From Lysobacter gummosus (GTDB lineage Bacteria > Pseudomonadota > Gammaproteobacteria > Xanthomonadales > Xanthomonadaceae): DNA of 64,000 nucleotides. A program made the translations under genes and the position numbers. Each line of letters starts with the position of its first letter. Positions within the stretch are counted from its first letter, which is position 1. The stretch covers positions 3,100,001 through 3,164,000 of the forward strand of contig NZ_CP011131.1 of assembly GCF_001442805.1 (NCBI RefSeq). The letters run 5' to 3'. Of this stretch, positions 34,935 to 43,032 are shown piece after piece. Under the pieces are notes generated by a model. It was given only the letters and a program-made list of their open reading frames with translations. It made no database searches and was not told the origin of the DNA.

Positions 34935-35528
34935 ATGAACCGCAAAACCGACCCGGTCCCGAGCGCGCGCGAACGCATCCTGCACACCGCGCACGACCTG
35001 TTCTACCTGCAGGGCATCCGCGCGACCGGCATCGACCAGGTGATCGCCGAATCCGGCGTGACCAAGGTGACGCTGTACCGGCACTACCCGAGCAAGAACG
35101 ATCTGATCCTGGCCTTCCTCGATTACCGCCACGAGCGCTGGATGAGCTGGTTCGACGGCGCATTGAGCCGCTTCGGCTCGAACCCCGCGGCGCTGGTCGC
35201 GGCAATGGGCGAATGGTTCGCGCATCCGCAGTTCCGCGGCTGCGCGTTCATCAACGCGGTGGCCGAGATCGGCCCGGTCCTGCCCGAAGCGGTGACACGT
35301 TCGCGCGAGCATAAGCGGCAGATGCAGGCGCGCATCGCCGAATTGCTGCCGCCCGGCAACCGGCGCGAGGCGCGCGCGGGCGCGTTGGCGATCGCGGTGG
35401 ACGGAGCGATCGTGCGCGCGGCTTGCGAAGCGACACCGCAGGCTGCGCTCGATGGCCTGGAGACCGCGGTCGAGGCCATTTGTGCACCCGTGGCCTCTCG
35501 ACAGGCCGCCGCAAAGCCTCGGGCCTGA
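34935..35528 (+). CDS. TetR/AcrR-family regulator
   Basis: A 197-residue TetR regulator. The N-terminal helix-turn-helix spans about residues 12-56 ([41 protein letters not shown] region), with an all-helical ligand domain behind it. ATG 34935 is the first start that gives a normal TetR length. It is transcribed away from the DUF1348 gene and shares the two palindromic operators, so it is probably an autorepressor and the repressor of its neighbour. The ligand is unknown. Confidence 0.9.
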   Translation: MNRKTDPVPSARERILHTAHDLFYLQGIRATGIDQVIAESGVTKVTLYRHYPSKNDLILAFLDYRHERWMSWFDGALSRFGSNPAALVAAMGEWFAHPQFRGCAFINAVAEIGPVLPEAVTRSREHKRQMQARIAELLPPGNRREARAGALAIAVDGAIVRAACEATPQAALDGLETAVEAICAPVASRQAAAKPRA

Positions 35529-35559
35529 ATCCCTCGCTCAACCGTTCTGGACAGCACCG

Positions 35560-35655
35560 AAGTCTCTGTGGGAGGGCCTTCAAGCCCGAGGCTTCGGTCA
35601 GATCGCGGCGTTGGAACGAAAAGCATCGGGCCTGAAGCCCCTCCTACAGAGACTT
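35560..35655. repeat. Dispersed inverted repeat, family B, second copy
   Basis: The arms AAGTCTCTGTGGGAGGGCCT and the inverted copy ending CTCCTACAGAGACTT, with GCCTTC and GCATCGGGCCTGAAG blocks, match the element at 15905-16032. It lies between tetR and the FAD oxidoreductase gene. Confidence 0.8.
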
Positions 35656-35744
35656 CAGGCCTGCGCCGGCACTTCACACAGCCGCCATACGCCCTTCGCG
35701 CAACGCGCCGACACTGTGCCCAACCCCAACGCACAGGTCCGCCC

Positions 35745-36899
35745 ATGAACCAGGACACCGCTCACTACGATTGCGATCTGGTCGTCGTCGGCGCCAGTTT
35801 CGCCGGCGCCGCCTGCGCGCTGGCGGCGGCGCGCGCGGGCTTGCGCGTGGTCGTGCTCGAACGCAAGCGCGATCCGGGCGACAAGCTGCGCACCACCGGT
35901 ATCGTGGTCAAGGAAGCGGCCGAGCAGACCTGGCTCAGCCGCGCGCCGGCCGGCTGTCTGCACCGGGTCGAACGGGTGCGGCTGTACTCGCCCAAGCTGC
36001 GCAGCATGGCGCTGAGCGCGCCGGGTTATTACTTCCTGACTACCGACACGCCGCGGCTGATGCGCTGGCTGGCGCAGGAACTGGTGCGGCATGAGGTCGA
36101 CCTGCGCCTGGGCGCGTCGTTCACCCAGGCCGAGCGCGACGGCGAGGGCTGGCGCATCGAGGGCGTGGGCCGCACGCGTTTCCTGGTCGGCGCGGACGGG
36201 GCGAAATCGCGCGTCGCCGAGCGCACCGGGCTCGGCCGCACGCACGAGTTCCTGTACGGCATCGAATACGAATTCCCGCAGGCCACCCTGCCCGAGTCGG
36301 GCGCCCTGCACTGCTTCGTCAGCAAGCGCTACGCGCCGGGCTACATCGGCTGGGTCGCGCAGAATCCGACCGGCGTGCAGGCCGGGCTGGCGCTGCGGCA
36401 CGATCCCGAGCGCGCGCGCGTGCCGGATATCGACGGCTTCCTCGCCCGCGTCCGCGACGTGGTCGGCCTGGGCGCGCAACTGCAACCCACCGCGACCCGA
36501 GCCGGCCTGATTCCCTGCGGCGGGCCGGTGTTCCCGCTCGCGCGCGACGGCGTGATGCTGACCGGAGACGCCGCCGGCATCGTCTCGCCGGTGACCGCCG
36601 GCGGCATCCACTCGGCCTGGGCGCACGGCGAAACCCTGGGCCAGGCGATCGCCCTGCACGCGCGCGGCATCGGCCCGGCGCCGGAATCCATCGCCCAGGA
36701 CGCGGCGCCGAAATTCCGCCGCAAGCGCGCGCTGCGCTGGGCCTTCGACCGCTTCCAGTTCGATTGGCCGTTCGACCTGCTGCTGCACTCCGCGCCGCTG
36801 CGCTGGGCCGCCGAACAGGTGTATTTCCACAAGCGCGGCGTCAGCGAGGCCGACATCGAAGCCGGCGCGGTGCGTTCGCGCGCCGGGGAAGATTACTGA
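35745..36899 (+). CDS. FAD-dependent oxidoreductase, geranylgeranyl-reductase-like
   Basis: A 384-residue flavoprotein. The dinucleotide-binding motif VVVGASFAGAACALAAARAG is at about residues 12-31 and the second FAD motif, MLTGDAAGIVSPVTAGGIH, at about 268-286. Both fit the GGR/p-hydroxybenzoate-hydroxylase superfamily. It probably reduces or hydroxylates a hydrophobic substrate. ATG 35745 is used; a longer reading frame upstream crosses the repeat. It is convergent with the omega-amidase gene 25 bases on. Confidence 0.85.
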   Translation: MNQDTAHYDCDLVVVGASFAGAACALAAARAGLRVVVLERKRDPGDKLRTTGIVVKEAAEQTWLSRAPAGCLHRVERVRLYSPKLRSMALSAPGYYFLTTDTPRLMRWLAQELVRHEVDLRLGASFTQAERDGEGWRIEGVGRTRFLVGADGAKSRVAERTGLGRTHEFLYGIEYEFPQATLPESGALHCFVSKRYAPGYIGWVAQNPTGVQAGLALRHDPERARVPDIDGFLARVRDVVGLGAQLQPTATRAGLIPCGGPVFPLARDGVMLTGDAAGIVSPVTAGGIHSAWAHGETLGQAIALHARGIGPAPESIAQDAAPKFRRKRALRWAFDRFQFDWPFDLLLHSAPLRWAAEQVYFHKRGVSEADIEAGAVRSRAGEDY

Positions 36900-36924
36900 G
36901 TGTCGCTGCGCGCGTAAGCGCGGA

Positions 36925-37722
36925 TCACAGCAACTCGAACCGGTCCGCGTCCAGCATCGCCGGGAAACGCTCGCGATGCGCGGCCAGCTCGGCCGCTTGC
37001 AGGGTCGTGGTGACGACGACTTCCTCGTCGGTGCATTCGCTGATCGGATGACCGAGGAAATCGATGACCGCGCTGTCGCCGGCATAGTGCAGGCCGTTGC
37101 CATCGTCGCCGACGCGGTTCAGGCCGGCGACGTAGCACAGGTTTTCGATCGCGCGCGCGCGCAGCAGCGTCTTCCACGGATAGGCGCGCGCCGACGGCCA
37201 GTTGGCCACGTACAGCAGCAGATCGAAGTCGGCCGCGCCGGGCCGCTCGACATCGAAGCGGTTGCGCGAAAACACCGGGAAACGCAGGTCGTAGCAGACC
37301 ATCGGGCAGATCCGCCACCCCTTCCACTCCACCGTCAGGCGGTCGCGGCCGGCGGCGTAGCGCTCGTGCTCCTTGGCGTAGCGGAACAGGTGGCGCTTGT
37401 CGTAGGTCTGGAGCTCGCCGTCGGGGGTGGCGAACAGCAGGCGGTTGAACACGCCCTCGTCGGTGCGCAGCTGCACGCTGCCGGTCACCACCGCGCCGAG
37501 CTTGGCGGCCTGCTCGCGGATCCAGGCGACTGTAGGGCCGTCCATGGTCTCGGCGCTGCCGATGGCTTCGTTGCTGAAACCGCTGGTGAAGGTCTCCGGC
37601 AGCAGCACCAGATCGGTGATGCCGTGCAGCGAGGAGATCAGATCGCCGTAGTACTCGCGATTGCCGGCGGGATCGTGCCAGCGGGTGGCGCCTTGGACGA
37701 GGGATACGCGGAGGTCTTTCAT
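36925..37722 (-). CDS. yafV: Omega-amidase/nitrilase-family amidohydrolase (YafV-like)
   Basis: A 265-residue nitrilase-superfamily enzyme. The catalytic triad is visible as Glu in LLPETF (about residue 43), Lys in YDKRHLF (about 109) and Cys in PMVCYDLRFP (about 142). This Asp-Leu-Arg-Phe-Pro context fits omega-amidase/YafV, which removes ammonia from 2-oxoglutaramate and similar amides. ATG 37722 is used. It stands alone between the oxidoreductase and the T4SS region. Confidence 0.9.
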   Translation of the reverse strand: MKDLRVSLVQGATRWHDPAGNREYYGDLISSLHGITDLVLLPETFTSGFSNEAIGSAETMDGPTVAWIREQAAKLGAVVTGSVQLRTDEGVFNRLLFATPDGELQTYDKRHLFRYAKEHERYAAGRDRLTVEWKGWRICPMVCYDLRFPVFSRNRFDVERPGAADFDLLLYVANWPSARAYPWKTLLRARAIENLCYVAGLNRVGDDGNGLHYAGDSAVIDFLGHPISECTDEEVVVTTTLQAAELAAHRERFPAMLDADRFELL

Positions 37723-38042
37723 GACGGTTCGGCCTGACGTGCGTGCTGCCGCCATTATGACGCGCGGGCGCCGCGACGGATCGCGTCGCCGGTTCAAAAT
37801 TGGGCGAGTTCGTCCTATCTTCAGAACTCGCGGGCATGGCGCGGTGGCTGTGACGAAACCGCATCGTCGCTTGCTCCTACCCCTGCTCCCCACTCCCTAC
37901 TGGCTTGCGGGACTCTGCTTCCTACTCCCTCTCCCGCTTGCGGGAGATGGGCTCCCGGCCGGGACTTGCCGGCTTGCCACAAACAAAAACGCCACCGCGA
38001 TCGGCGATCGCGGTGGCGCCTGGGATCAGTCAATCCGACCGG
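37723..38042. other. Intergenic region between yafV and virD4
   Basis: A stretch of 320 bases without a supported gene. It has a small CTCCCGC-TTGC-GGGAG hairpin near 37940 and the virD4 terminator at its right end. Confidence 0.5.
37981..38018 (-). terminator. Rho-independent terminator after virD4
   Basis: On the minus strand the stem GCCACCGCGATC and its complement, with a very short loop, is followed by GTTTTTGTTT. It lies 25 bases after the virD4 stop and probably ends the effector/virD4 transcript. Confidence 0.88.
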
Positions 38043-39716
38043 TCAGACCTTCACATCCAGCATCGGCACCGTCACCTTCGGAAGCAGACGCTGGGTGAAC
38101 AGCTTGTCCTGGTAATACTTGATCTTGTCGCACTTCACCGGATGCGGGATGCCTTCGTACAGGAACACCTCGGTGTCGAAGCCCATCGCCTTGAGCTCCT
38201 GCGGCAGCATCAGCGCGCGGCGCTCTTCCGACTCGCTGCGCGAGATTTCCTTGCCGCGGGTGATGTTCTGCTTGCGCACGGTGGTGTAGCCGAGCATGTC
38301 GGAGTAGTCGTTCGCGTCCTGCTGCTCGCGCGGCGCGTAGATGATCTGCAGCGCGTGGTTGGTGATGATGGTGCGCGAGATGTCCTTGCCGTAGGTCGCG
38401 TCCAGCTGCGACATGCTCTGGATGATCGGCAGCAGGCGGATGTTGTAGCCGGCCATGTACGACACCGCCGAGGCGATGATGTCCACCTTGCCGATCGAGG
38501 TGAATTCGTCCATCAGCAACAGGCACTGATGCTTGAGTTCCTTGTTGTTCTGCGGCAGTTCGCGGGTGTTGAGGTTGATGATCTGGCTGAAGAACAGGTT
38601 CACGATCAAGCGGCTTTCGGCCAGCTTGTTCGGCTGGATGCCGACGTAGATCGTCATCTTCTTCTTGCGCAGGTCGGTCAACAGGAAATCGTCCGTCGCC
38701 GTGGCCGCGTCCAGCACCGGGTTGATCCAGGCGTTGAGCGGCTCCTTGAACGTGCCCAGGATCGAGGCGAAGGTTTCGTCCGCCTGCGACAGCATGTTGC
38801 CGAACGCGGCGCGGGCGTTGCTGCTCAGGAACGGCCGCTCCGACAAGCCCTTGAGGAAGGGCTTGAGCTCGCTCTTGCCGTCGCCCGAGGACAAGCGGTA
38901 GACCGCGCCCAGGGTCGGCTGCGTGCCGAACGGGAAGCCGACTTTCTTTGCGTCTTCGTAGGCTTCGAACAGGTACAGGGTGAACGCCATGAAGCAGTTG
39001 CGCGCCTGGCTGACCCAGAATTTCTGATCGTCCGAGCCGTCCGGATACAGCATCGCGGCGATGCTCATCAGGTCGGAGACGCGGAAGGCCGGATCGGCCG
39101 AGACGTAGGTCAGCGGATTCCAGCGATGGGTGCGGCGGTCTTCGGCGAAGGGATTGAACAGGAAGATTTCCTGGCCCTGCTGCGAACGCCAGCCGCTGGT
39201 CAGGTCGAAGTTTTCCTGCTTGATGTCCAGTACCACCATCGAAGCCTGGTAGTTGAGCAGGTTCGGAATCACGATGCCCACGCCCTTGCCCGAACGGGTC
39301 GGCGCGGCCAGGATCACGAACTGCTGGCCGCTGAGCTGGACCAGCCGGCCGTTGTACTTGCCGACCACGATGCTGGTCGGGGTGGACTTGAACATGTCCT
39401 TCTTGCTCAAGTCGCCGGCGGTCGCGAAGCGCGCGTCGCCGTGCATCGACTGCTTTTTCGGCATGAACATCAGGTACAGCAGGCCGCAGTACGCGGCCAG
39501 CGGCATGCCGAAGCCTATGAAGCCGCCGGCCTTGATCTTGCCCACATACGGCCGGACCTGCGGCAGATGCAGTGCCTTGACGTACTCAAGGTACGTATTC
39601 CATTTGACGGCGGCTTCGACTTTCAGCAACAACAACGTTACGTATCCGGACAGATACGCGCCCGCGGCAATGAACAACAACAATGCCACCAGGGCAACAA
39701 TCGGCTTCCCTTTCAC
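38043..39716 (-). CDS. virD4: T4SS coupling protein VirD4
   Basis: A 557-residue VirD4/TraG-type ATPase. Two hydrophobic N-terminal segments (about residues 8-30 and 67-85) anchor it in the inner membrane. Walker A is APTRSGKGVG (about 138-147) and Walker B LLLMDEFTS (about 400-408). In Xanthomonads this protein binds the XVIPCD of effectors and hands them to the secretion channel. It is the last gene of the minus-strand effector block, 39 bases after a small unknown gene. Confidence 0.95.
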   Translation of the reverse strand: MKGKPIVALVALLLFIAAGAYLSGYVTLLLLKVEAAVKWNTYLEYVKALHLPQVRPYVGKIKAGGFIGFGMPLAAYCGLLYLMFMPKKQSMHGDARFATAGDLSKKDMFKSTPTSIVVGKYNGRLVQLSGQQFVILAAPTRSGKGVGIVIPNLLNYQASMVVLDIKQENFDLTSGWRSQQGQEIFLFNPFAEDRRTHRWNPLTYVSADPAFRVSDLMSIAAMLYPDGSDDQKFWVSQARNCFMAFTLYLFEAYEDAKKVGFPFGTQPTLGAVYRLSSGDGKSELKPFLKGLSERPFLSSNARAAFGNMLSQADETFASILGTFKEPLNAWINPVLDAATATDDFLLTDLRKKKMTIYVGIQPNKLAESRLIVNLFFSQIINLNTRELPQNNKELKHQCLLLMDEFTSIGKVDIIASAVSYMAGYNIRLLPIIQSMSQLDATYGKDISRTIITNHALQIIYAPREQQDANDYSDMLGYTTVRKQNITRGKEISRSESEERRALMLPQELKAMGFDTEVFLYEGIPHPVKCDKIKYYQDKLFTQRLLPKVTVPMLDVKV

Positions 39717-39755
39717 GTTTTGTTTCCTGCTTTGTTTCCCCGACCCCGCTGTCGG

Positions 39756-40037
39756 TCAGCTTCGCTTCCGGCCACTGCGGAGCCCTGAACGCTCCGCCCG
39801 GCGCGATGGGGACATCATATCCGGCGAAACGTCGCTGCTGTCGAGCAAATCTTTGAGGATGCGGTCGTCGAGCCAGATCTGGGCCTCGCTGAGGGTGACT
39901 TCCTGGTGCAGCTTGACGCCGGCCGAGGACATGATCGCGTAGGCGTAGACGTCGTCTTGTTCGTACTCCGAGTCCCGGGTCAGCGCCACGATCTGATAGT
40001 GGCCCCGGGTCTGGATGTGATGGCGATATTCGTTCAT
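39756..40037 (-). CDS. Small protein of unknown function between XVIPCD protein and virD4
   Basis: A 93-residue protein with no recognised domain. It is mixed alpha/beta in character (YQIVALTRDSEYEQDDVYAYAIM, then EVTLSEAQIWLDDRILKDLL) and ends in a basic Arg/Ser-rich tail. Its ATG at 40037 is followed by a clear reading frame with normal codon use. The position 39 bases before virD4 and after the XVIPCD protein suggests one transcript and a role tied to effector recruitment, but that is inference. Confidence 0.65.
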   Translation of the reverse strand: MNEYRHHIQTRGHYQIVALTRDSEYEQDDVYAYAIMSSAGVKLHQEVTLSEAQIWLDDRILKDLLDSSDVSPDMMSPSRRAERSGLRSGRKRS

Positions 40038-40153
40038 TGCGGGCCTCCGATGCCTGCACGGGCCGGACGCGGGGTCCGGCGGGCTCGATCAGCGGGGGCT
40101 GACCGGATGTGGATTCAGTCCAGTCCGCCGCACCTGGCGGCAGACCGGGGCGA

Positions 40154-40717
40154 TCAGTCTTTGTCCTTGAACAGGTTGCGCAGCAGCGAGGGCTGCTCAC
40201 GCTCGCTGCTGCGCGCGGCGGTCTGCCCGTCCGGGTCCTGCTGTTCGCGCTCGCGCCTGCGCTCGGCGTCGCGCTGGCGTTCGAGTTCGCGCTGGCGGTC
40301 CTGCAGTTCCTGCTCGCGCGCGAGCTGGGCGAACTGCTCGCTGCTGCGCTGGATCGATTGCTGCGCGGCCTGGCCGGCATCGACGTAGCTGACCTGACGG
40401 CTCGGCGAATCCAGTTCGCCTTCGACCGCGAACGCACGCGCGCCGTCGTGGCTGAAGACCACGTGGTCCACGCCGTGACGCCCGCGTGCGGCTTCCAGAG
40501 CCAGCGCCGCGGCCAGGTTGTCGCGCTCGCCGGGGCTGTAGGAACGCGCCATTTCCTGTTTGTCCAGGCAAACGCGAACTTGCGAGAACTGGTCGTGCTG
40601 CGGATGGTTCGGGCTGCTGAGCAAATTGCGCTGCTGCGCCCGGCGCATGTCGTCCAGGGTATGGCTGGCGTCGTCGGTGCCGACGCGAAGCTGTCGATCC
40701 GGTGGATTGGAGCTCAT
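40154..40717 (-). CDS. Stand-alone XVIPCD protein without a toxin domain
   Basis: A 187-residue protein that is almost entirely an XVIPCD. LLSSPNHPQHDQFSQV (about residues 33-48) corresponds to the LLSNPSHPDNAMYRQA segment of the effectors, and GVDHVVFSHDGARAFAVEGE (about 80-99) to the IDHVV...FAVQG core. A charged Gln/Arg/Glu-rich tail of about 70 residues follows. It lacks an enzymatic domain, a peptidoglycan-binding domain and a lipoprotein partner. It may be a remnant, a toxin with an unrecognised short N-terminus, or an adaptor/competitor for VirD4. Confidence 0.75.
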   Translation of the reverse strand: MSSNPPDRQLRVGTDDASHTLDDMRRAQQRNLLSSPNHPQHDQFSQVRVCLDKQEMARSYSPGERDNLAAALALEAARGRHGVDHVVFSHDGARAFAVEGELDSPSRQVSYVDAGQAAQQSIQRSSEQFAQLAREQELQDRQRELERQRDAERRREREQQDPDGQTAARSSEREQPSLLRNLFKDKD

Positions 40718-41261
40718 CGCTGCCTCCGTCCGGACATTCCGGTCCGGTGATGTTGTGCCCCGGATGCCTGCCGGAGCGATGTCGCCGCCACGCATGCGGC
40801 ATGCGGCTGTCGCGTGTCGCCCGAGCCGATGCGGTCCCGGCCGCAGCCAGGCGCGTTCCTCGTCGAGCCTACCCCGGGCCCGGTCCCAGGTCGAACCGGC
40901 CGTCGCGCGGCGCCGCTCTGATTCCCCTCCCCTCGAACCGCAACGCCGCGATCGGCGCGCATGCCCGAAGGCAGATAAGCGGCAGCGGCAGGTTCGGCCT
41001 CCCTAGTGACCGAACCTGCCGTGCCCCTCCGCCCTTGCGGGCGAAGCATCGACCTCCATGTCGCGAACCCCGCAGAGACTGCTTGACCGTCCCTGGCCTG
41101 CGAGGCCCTCCAATCCGAACCGCCGTTCCACCTCCACCGAAGACGCGGTCGCCGGTCCGGATCAGCCTGTGGAAACACCGCCGCGTCCAAGCGGCGACCT
41201 CCCCTGCATCCTGCGTTGCCGCGACGCCTCCTTGCGTCGCCTCGTCCGGCCGAAGCCGGAC
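40718..41261. other. Intergenic region between the stand-alone XVIPCD gene and the M23 effector
   Basis: A stretch of 544 bases with reading frames on both strands but none with family resemblance or a ribosome site that I can support. It is far longer than the other gaps in this block (24-230 bases), so it may mark a deletion of the partner or toxin part of the stand-alone XVIPCD gene, or carry a promoter. Confidence 0.45.
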
Positions 41262-42371
41262 TCAACCCATCGTCATGCGTTGTTGTTGCTGCTGTTGCTG
41301 CTGTTGCGTGTGCTGCTCGGCCTGCTGCTGCGCCAAGGCCGGCGCGTCCTGCGCCAGACGCTGCGAAGACTGTTCGACCGTCTGGCTCATCGCTTGCTGC
41401 TTGTCGGCGAACACGCGGTGATGGGCCGGGTCGTTGAGCGCGCCCTGCACGGCGAACACGCCGGTGCCGTTGACGTTCGGAACCACGTGATCGATCTGCT
41501 TCATGCCGCTGACGCGCGCCTCGTAAGTGAGCGTCGCGGCCGCGCGTTCCAGATCCTGATGGGTCTTGAAACCGGCCTGCGGGCCCAGCCGTTCCAGGCC
41601 GTCCAGCGCCTGCCGGTACATGGCGTTGTCGGGATGGCTCGGATTCGACAGCAGGCCGCTGCTGCGATCGTCCTGACGCGGCCCGGCGTGCTTGATCGCG
41701 TCCAGGCTGCGCGGACCGGCGACGCCGTCGTCCTTAAGGACGTGCTCGCGCTGGAACGATTGCAGCGCCTGACGGGTGCGGTCGCCGAAGTGACCGTCGG
41801 CGTTCAAGGGCTGGCCGTGTTCGTCGCGATAGCCCAGTCGGTTGAGATCCTCTTGCAGCTTGCGTACATCCGCGCCGTTCTCGCCCTTGCGCAGCACGCC
41901 GTCGTCGGCCTGCGCGGCAGTGCGGCCGCCGACGCTCTGGCGCTGATTCCAGAACTCTTCCGGATTGATGCTGCGGCCCTGCGCGTCTTTCATCTGGTAG
42001 TGCACGTGCTGGGCGTATTGCTCCTCGCCGCGCGGGCCGCGTCCGCCCATCGTGCCGATCTCGCTGCCGGCCTCCACGCGCTGGCCGACCACCACCGACT
42101 GGGTCTGCGTGTGCAGCAGCTGATGGCTGTTGCCCTCGGCATCGCGGATGGTGATGGTGCCGTAGCGGCCGCCGACGAATTCCACCGTGCCGCCGATCGG
42201 CGAATGAATGGTGGGATGGGTCAGATTGACCCCGGCCTGGCCGCCCTGGTAATTGAAATCCGAACCGCCGTGCGCGCCGTTTTCGCGGTGCTCGCCGTAG
42301 TGGCCGGTGATGTGCGCCTCACGGCCCTGCTGCTGCGGCAGGATCGTGTTCATGACGTCTTGGTAGGACAT
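41262..42371 (-). CDS. X-T4SS effector: M23 peptidase, peptidoglycan-binding domain, XVIPCD
   Basis: A 369-residue effector. Residues 15-145 are an M23 endopeptidase with the complete zinc site: HGGSD (His34, Asp38), LLHTQ (His87) and QHVHY (His122, His124). Residues about 175-240 are a peptidoglycan-binding domain. Residues about 255-345 are the XVIPCD (GMKQIDHVV, GVFAVQGALNDP). A Gln-rich tail follows. It should cut peptide cross-links in target walls. The lipoprotein gene 42 bases upstream is its expected immunity partner. Confidence 0.92.
   Translation of the reverse strand: MSYQDVMNTILPQQQGREAHITGHYGEHRENGAHGGSDFNYQGGQAGVNLTHPTIHSPIGGTVEFVGGRYGTITIRDAEGNSHQLLHTQTQSVVVGQRVEAGSEIGTMGGRGPRGEEQYAQHVHYQMKDAQGRSINPEEFWNQRQSVGGRTAAQADDGVLRKGENGADVRKLQEDLNRLGYRDEHGQPLNADGHFGDRTRQALQSFQREHVLKDDGVAGPRSLDAIKHAGPRQDDRSSGLLSNPSHPDNAMYRQALDGLERLGPQAGFKTHQDLERAAATLTYEARVSGMKQIDHVVPNVNGTGVFAVQGALNDPAHHRVFADKQQAMSQTVEQSSQRLAQDAPALAQQQAEQHTQQQQQQQQQRMTMG
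41280..41332. repeat. CAG/CAA-type trinucleotide repeat in the effector tail
   Basis: A run of GTT/GCT triplets on the plus strand codes for a poly-Gln tract near the C-terminus of the M23 effector. Length variation by slippage is possible without a frameshift. Confidence 0.7.
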
Positions 42372-42413
42372 TGCGATCTCCTGAAGGGAATGCGGGGCTG
42401 GGTGTCGCTGCCG

Positions 42414-42911
42414 TCAGAGCGAGTCGTCGCGCATCCGGTACAGCGTCCAGCACTCGCCCTTGCGGAAGAAGAACGACAGCTGGTAATCGGTGTCGGGCTT
42501 GGCCAGCATCACTTCCTTGTCGCCGTTGAGCTCGGTCTGGCTCAGCACCAGGCCGTCGGCCTGTTGCTTGGCCGCGCTGGGCATCAGCGGGAAATGCAGC
42601 GCGTCGCCGTCGAGCATCGCGGTCACCGGCTTGGGCTCGGGATCGGCGTTGGCGTCGATGGTCTCGCTCTGCAGCGGCCGCTGGGTGTAGGCCTGCTGGA
42701 TCTGCACGTCGTCGGCGAAGGCCTTGAGGAACACATCGAAGTCCTGCGACGGGCAGGCCTGGGCCGGCGGCGCCGGCGCGGCTGCCGCCGGCGTCGCGTT
42801 CTTGTCGCCCGCGGCCGAAGCGGGCTGGCTGTTGGAAGCCAGTTCGCACCCGCCCAACGCCATCGCCAATGCGAGCGCCGCTGTCCACACACCGATCTGC
42901 TTGAATTTCAT
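42414..42911 (-). CDS. Lipoprotein, putative immunity protein of the M23 effector
   Basis: A 165-residue lipoprotein with lipobox ALGGC (about residues 18-22), an Ala/Pro-rich linker and a domain starting at ACPSQDFDVFLKAFADDVQIQQ that ends in CWTLYRMRDD. The layout and the CP...F..F....QIQ segment resemble the lipoprotein at 27541-28137, whose partner is also M23-like, so the two are probably homologous immunity proteins. The start lies at ATG 42911 with weak GAAAT spacing. Confidence 0.82.
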   Translation of the reverse strand: MKFKQIGVWTAALALAMALGGCELASNSQPASAAGDKNATPAAAAPAPPAQACPSQDFDVFLKAFADDVQIQQAYTQRPLQSETIDANADPEPKPVTAMLDGDALHFPLMPSAAKQQADGLVLSQTELNGDKEVMLAKPDTDYQLSFFFRKGECWTLYRMRDDSL

Positions 42912-43032
42912 CGTTCGATTTCCCTGCTGAAACTTCGCACTCTCGCAGCAAGCCCGGGCCGCGTCTGGGCAGCGCGCCACGCCATCGCAACCTGCCGCCG
43001 CGGCCGGCCGACAGAGCCGGCCGCGACGAGGA

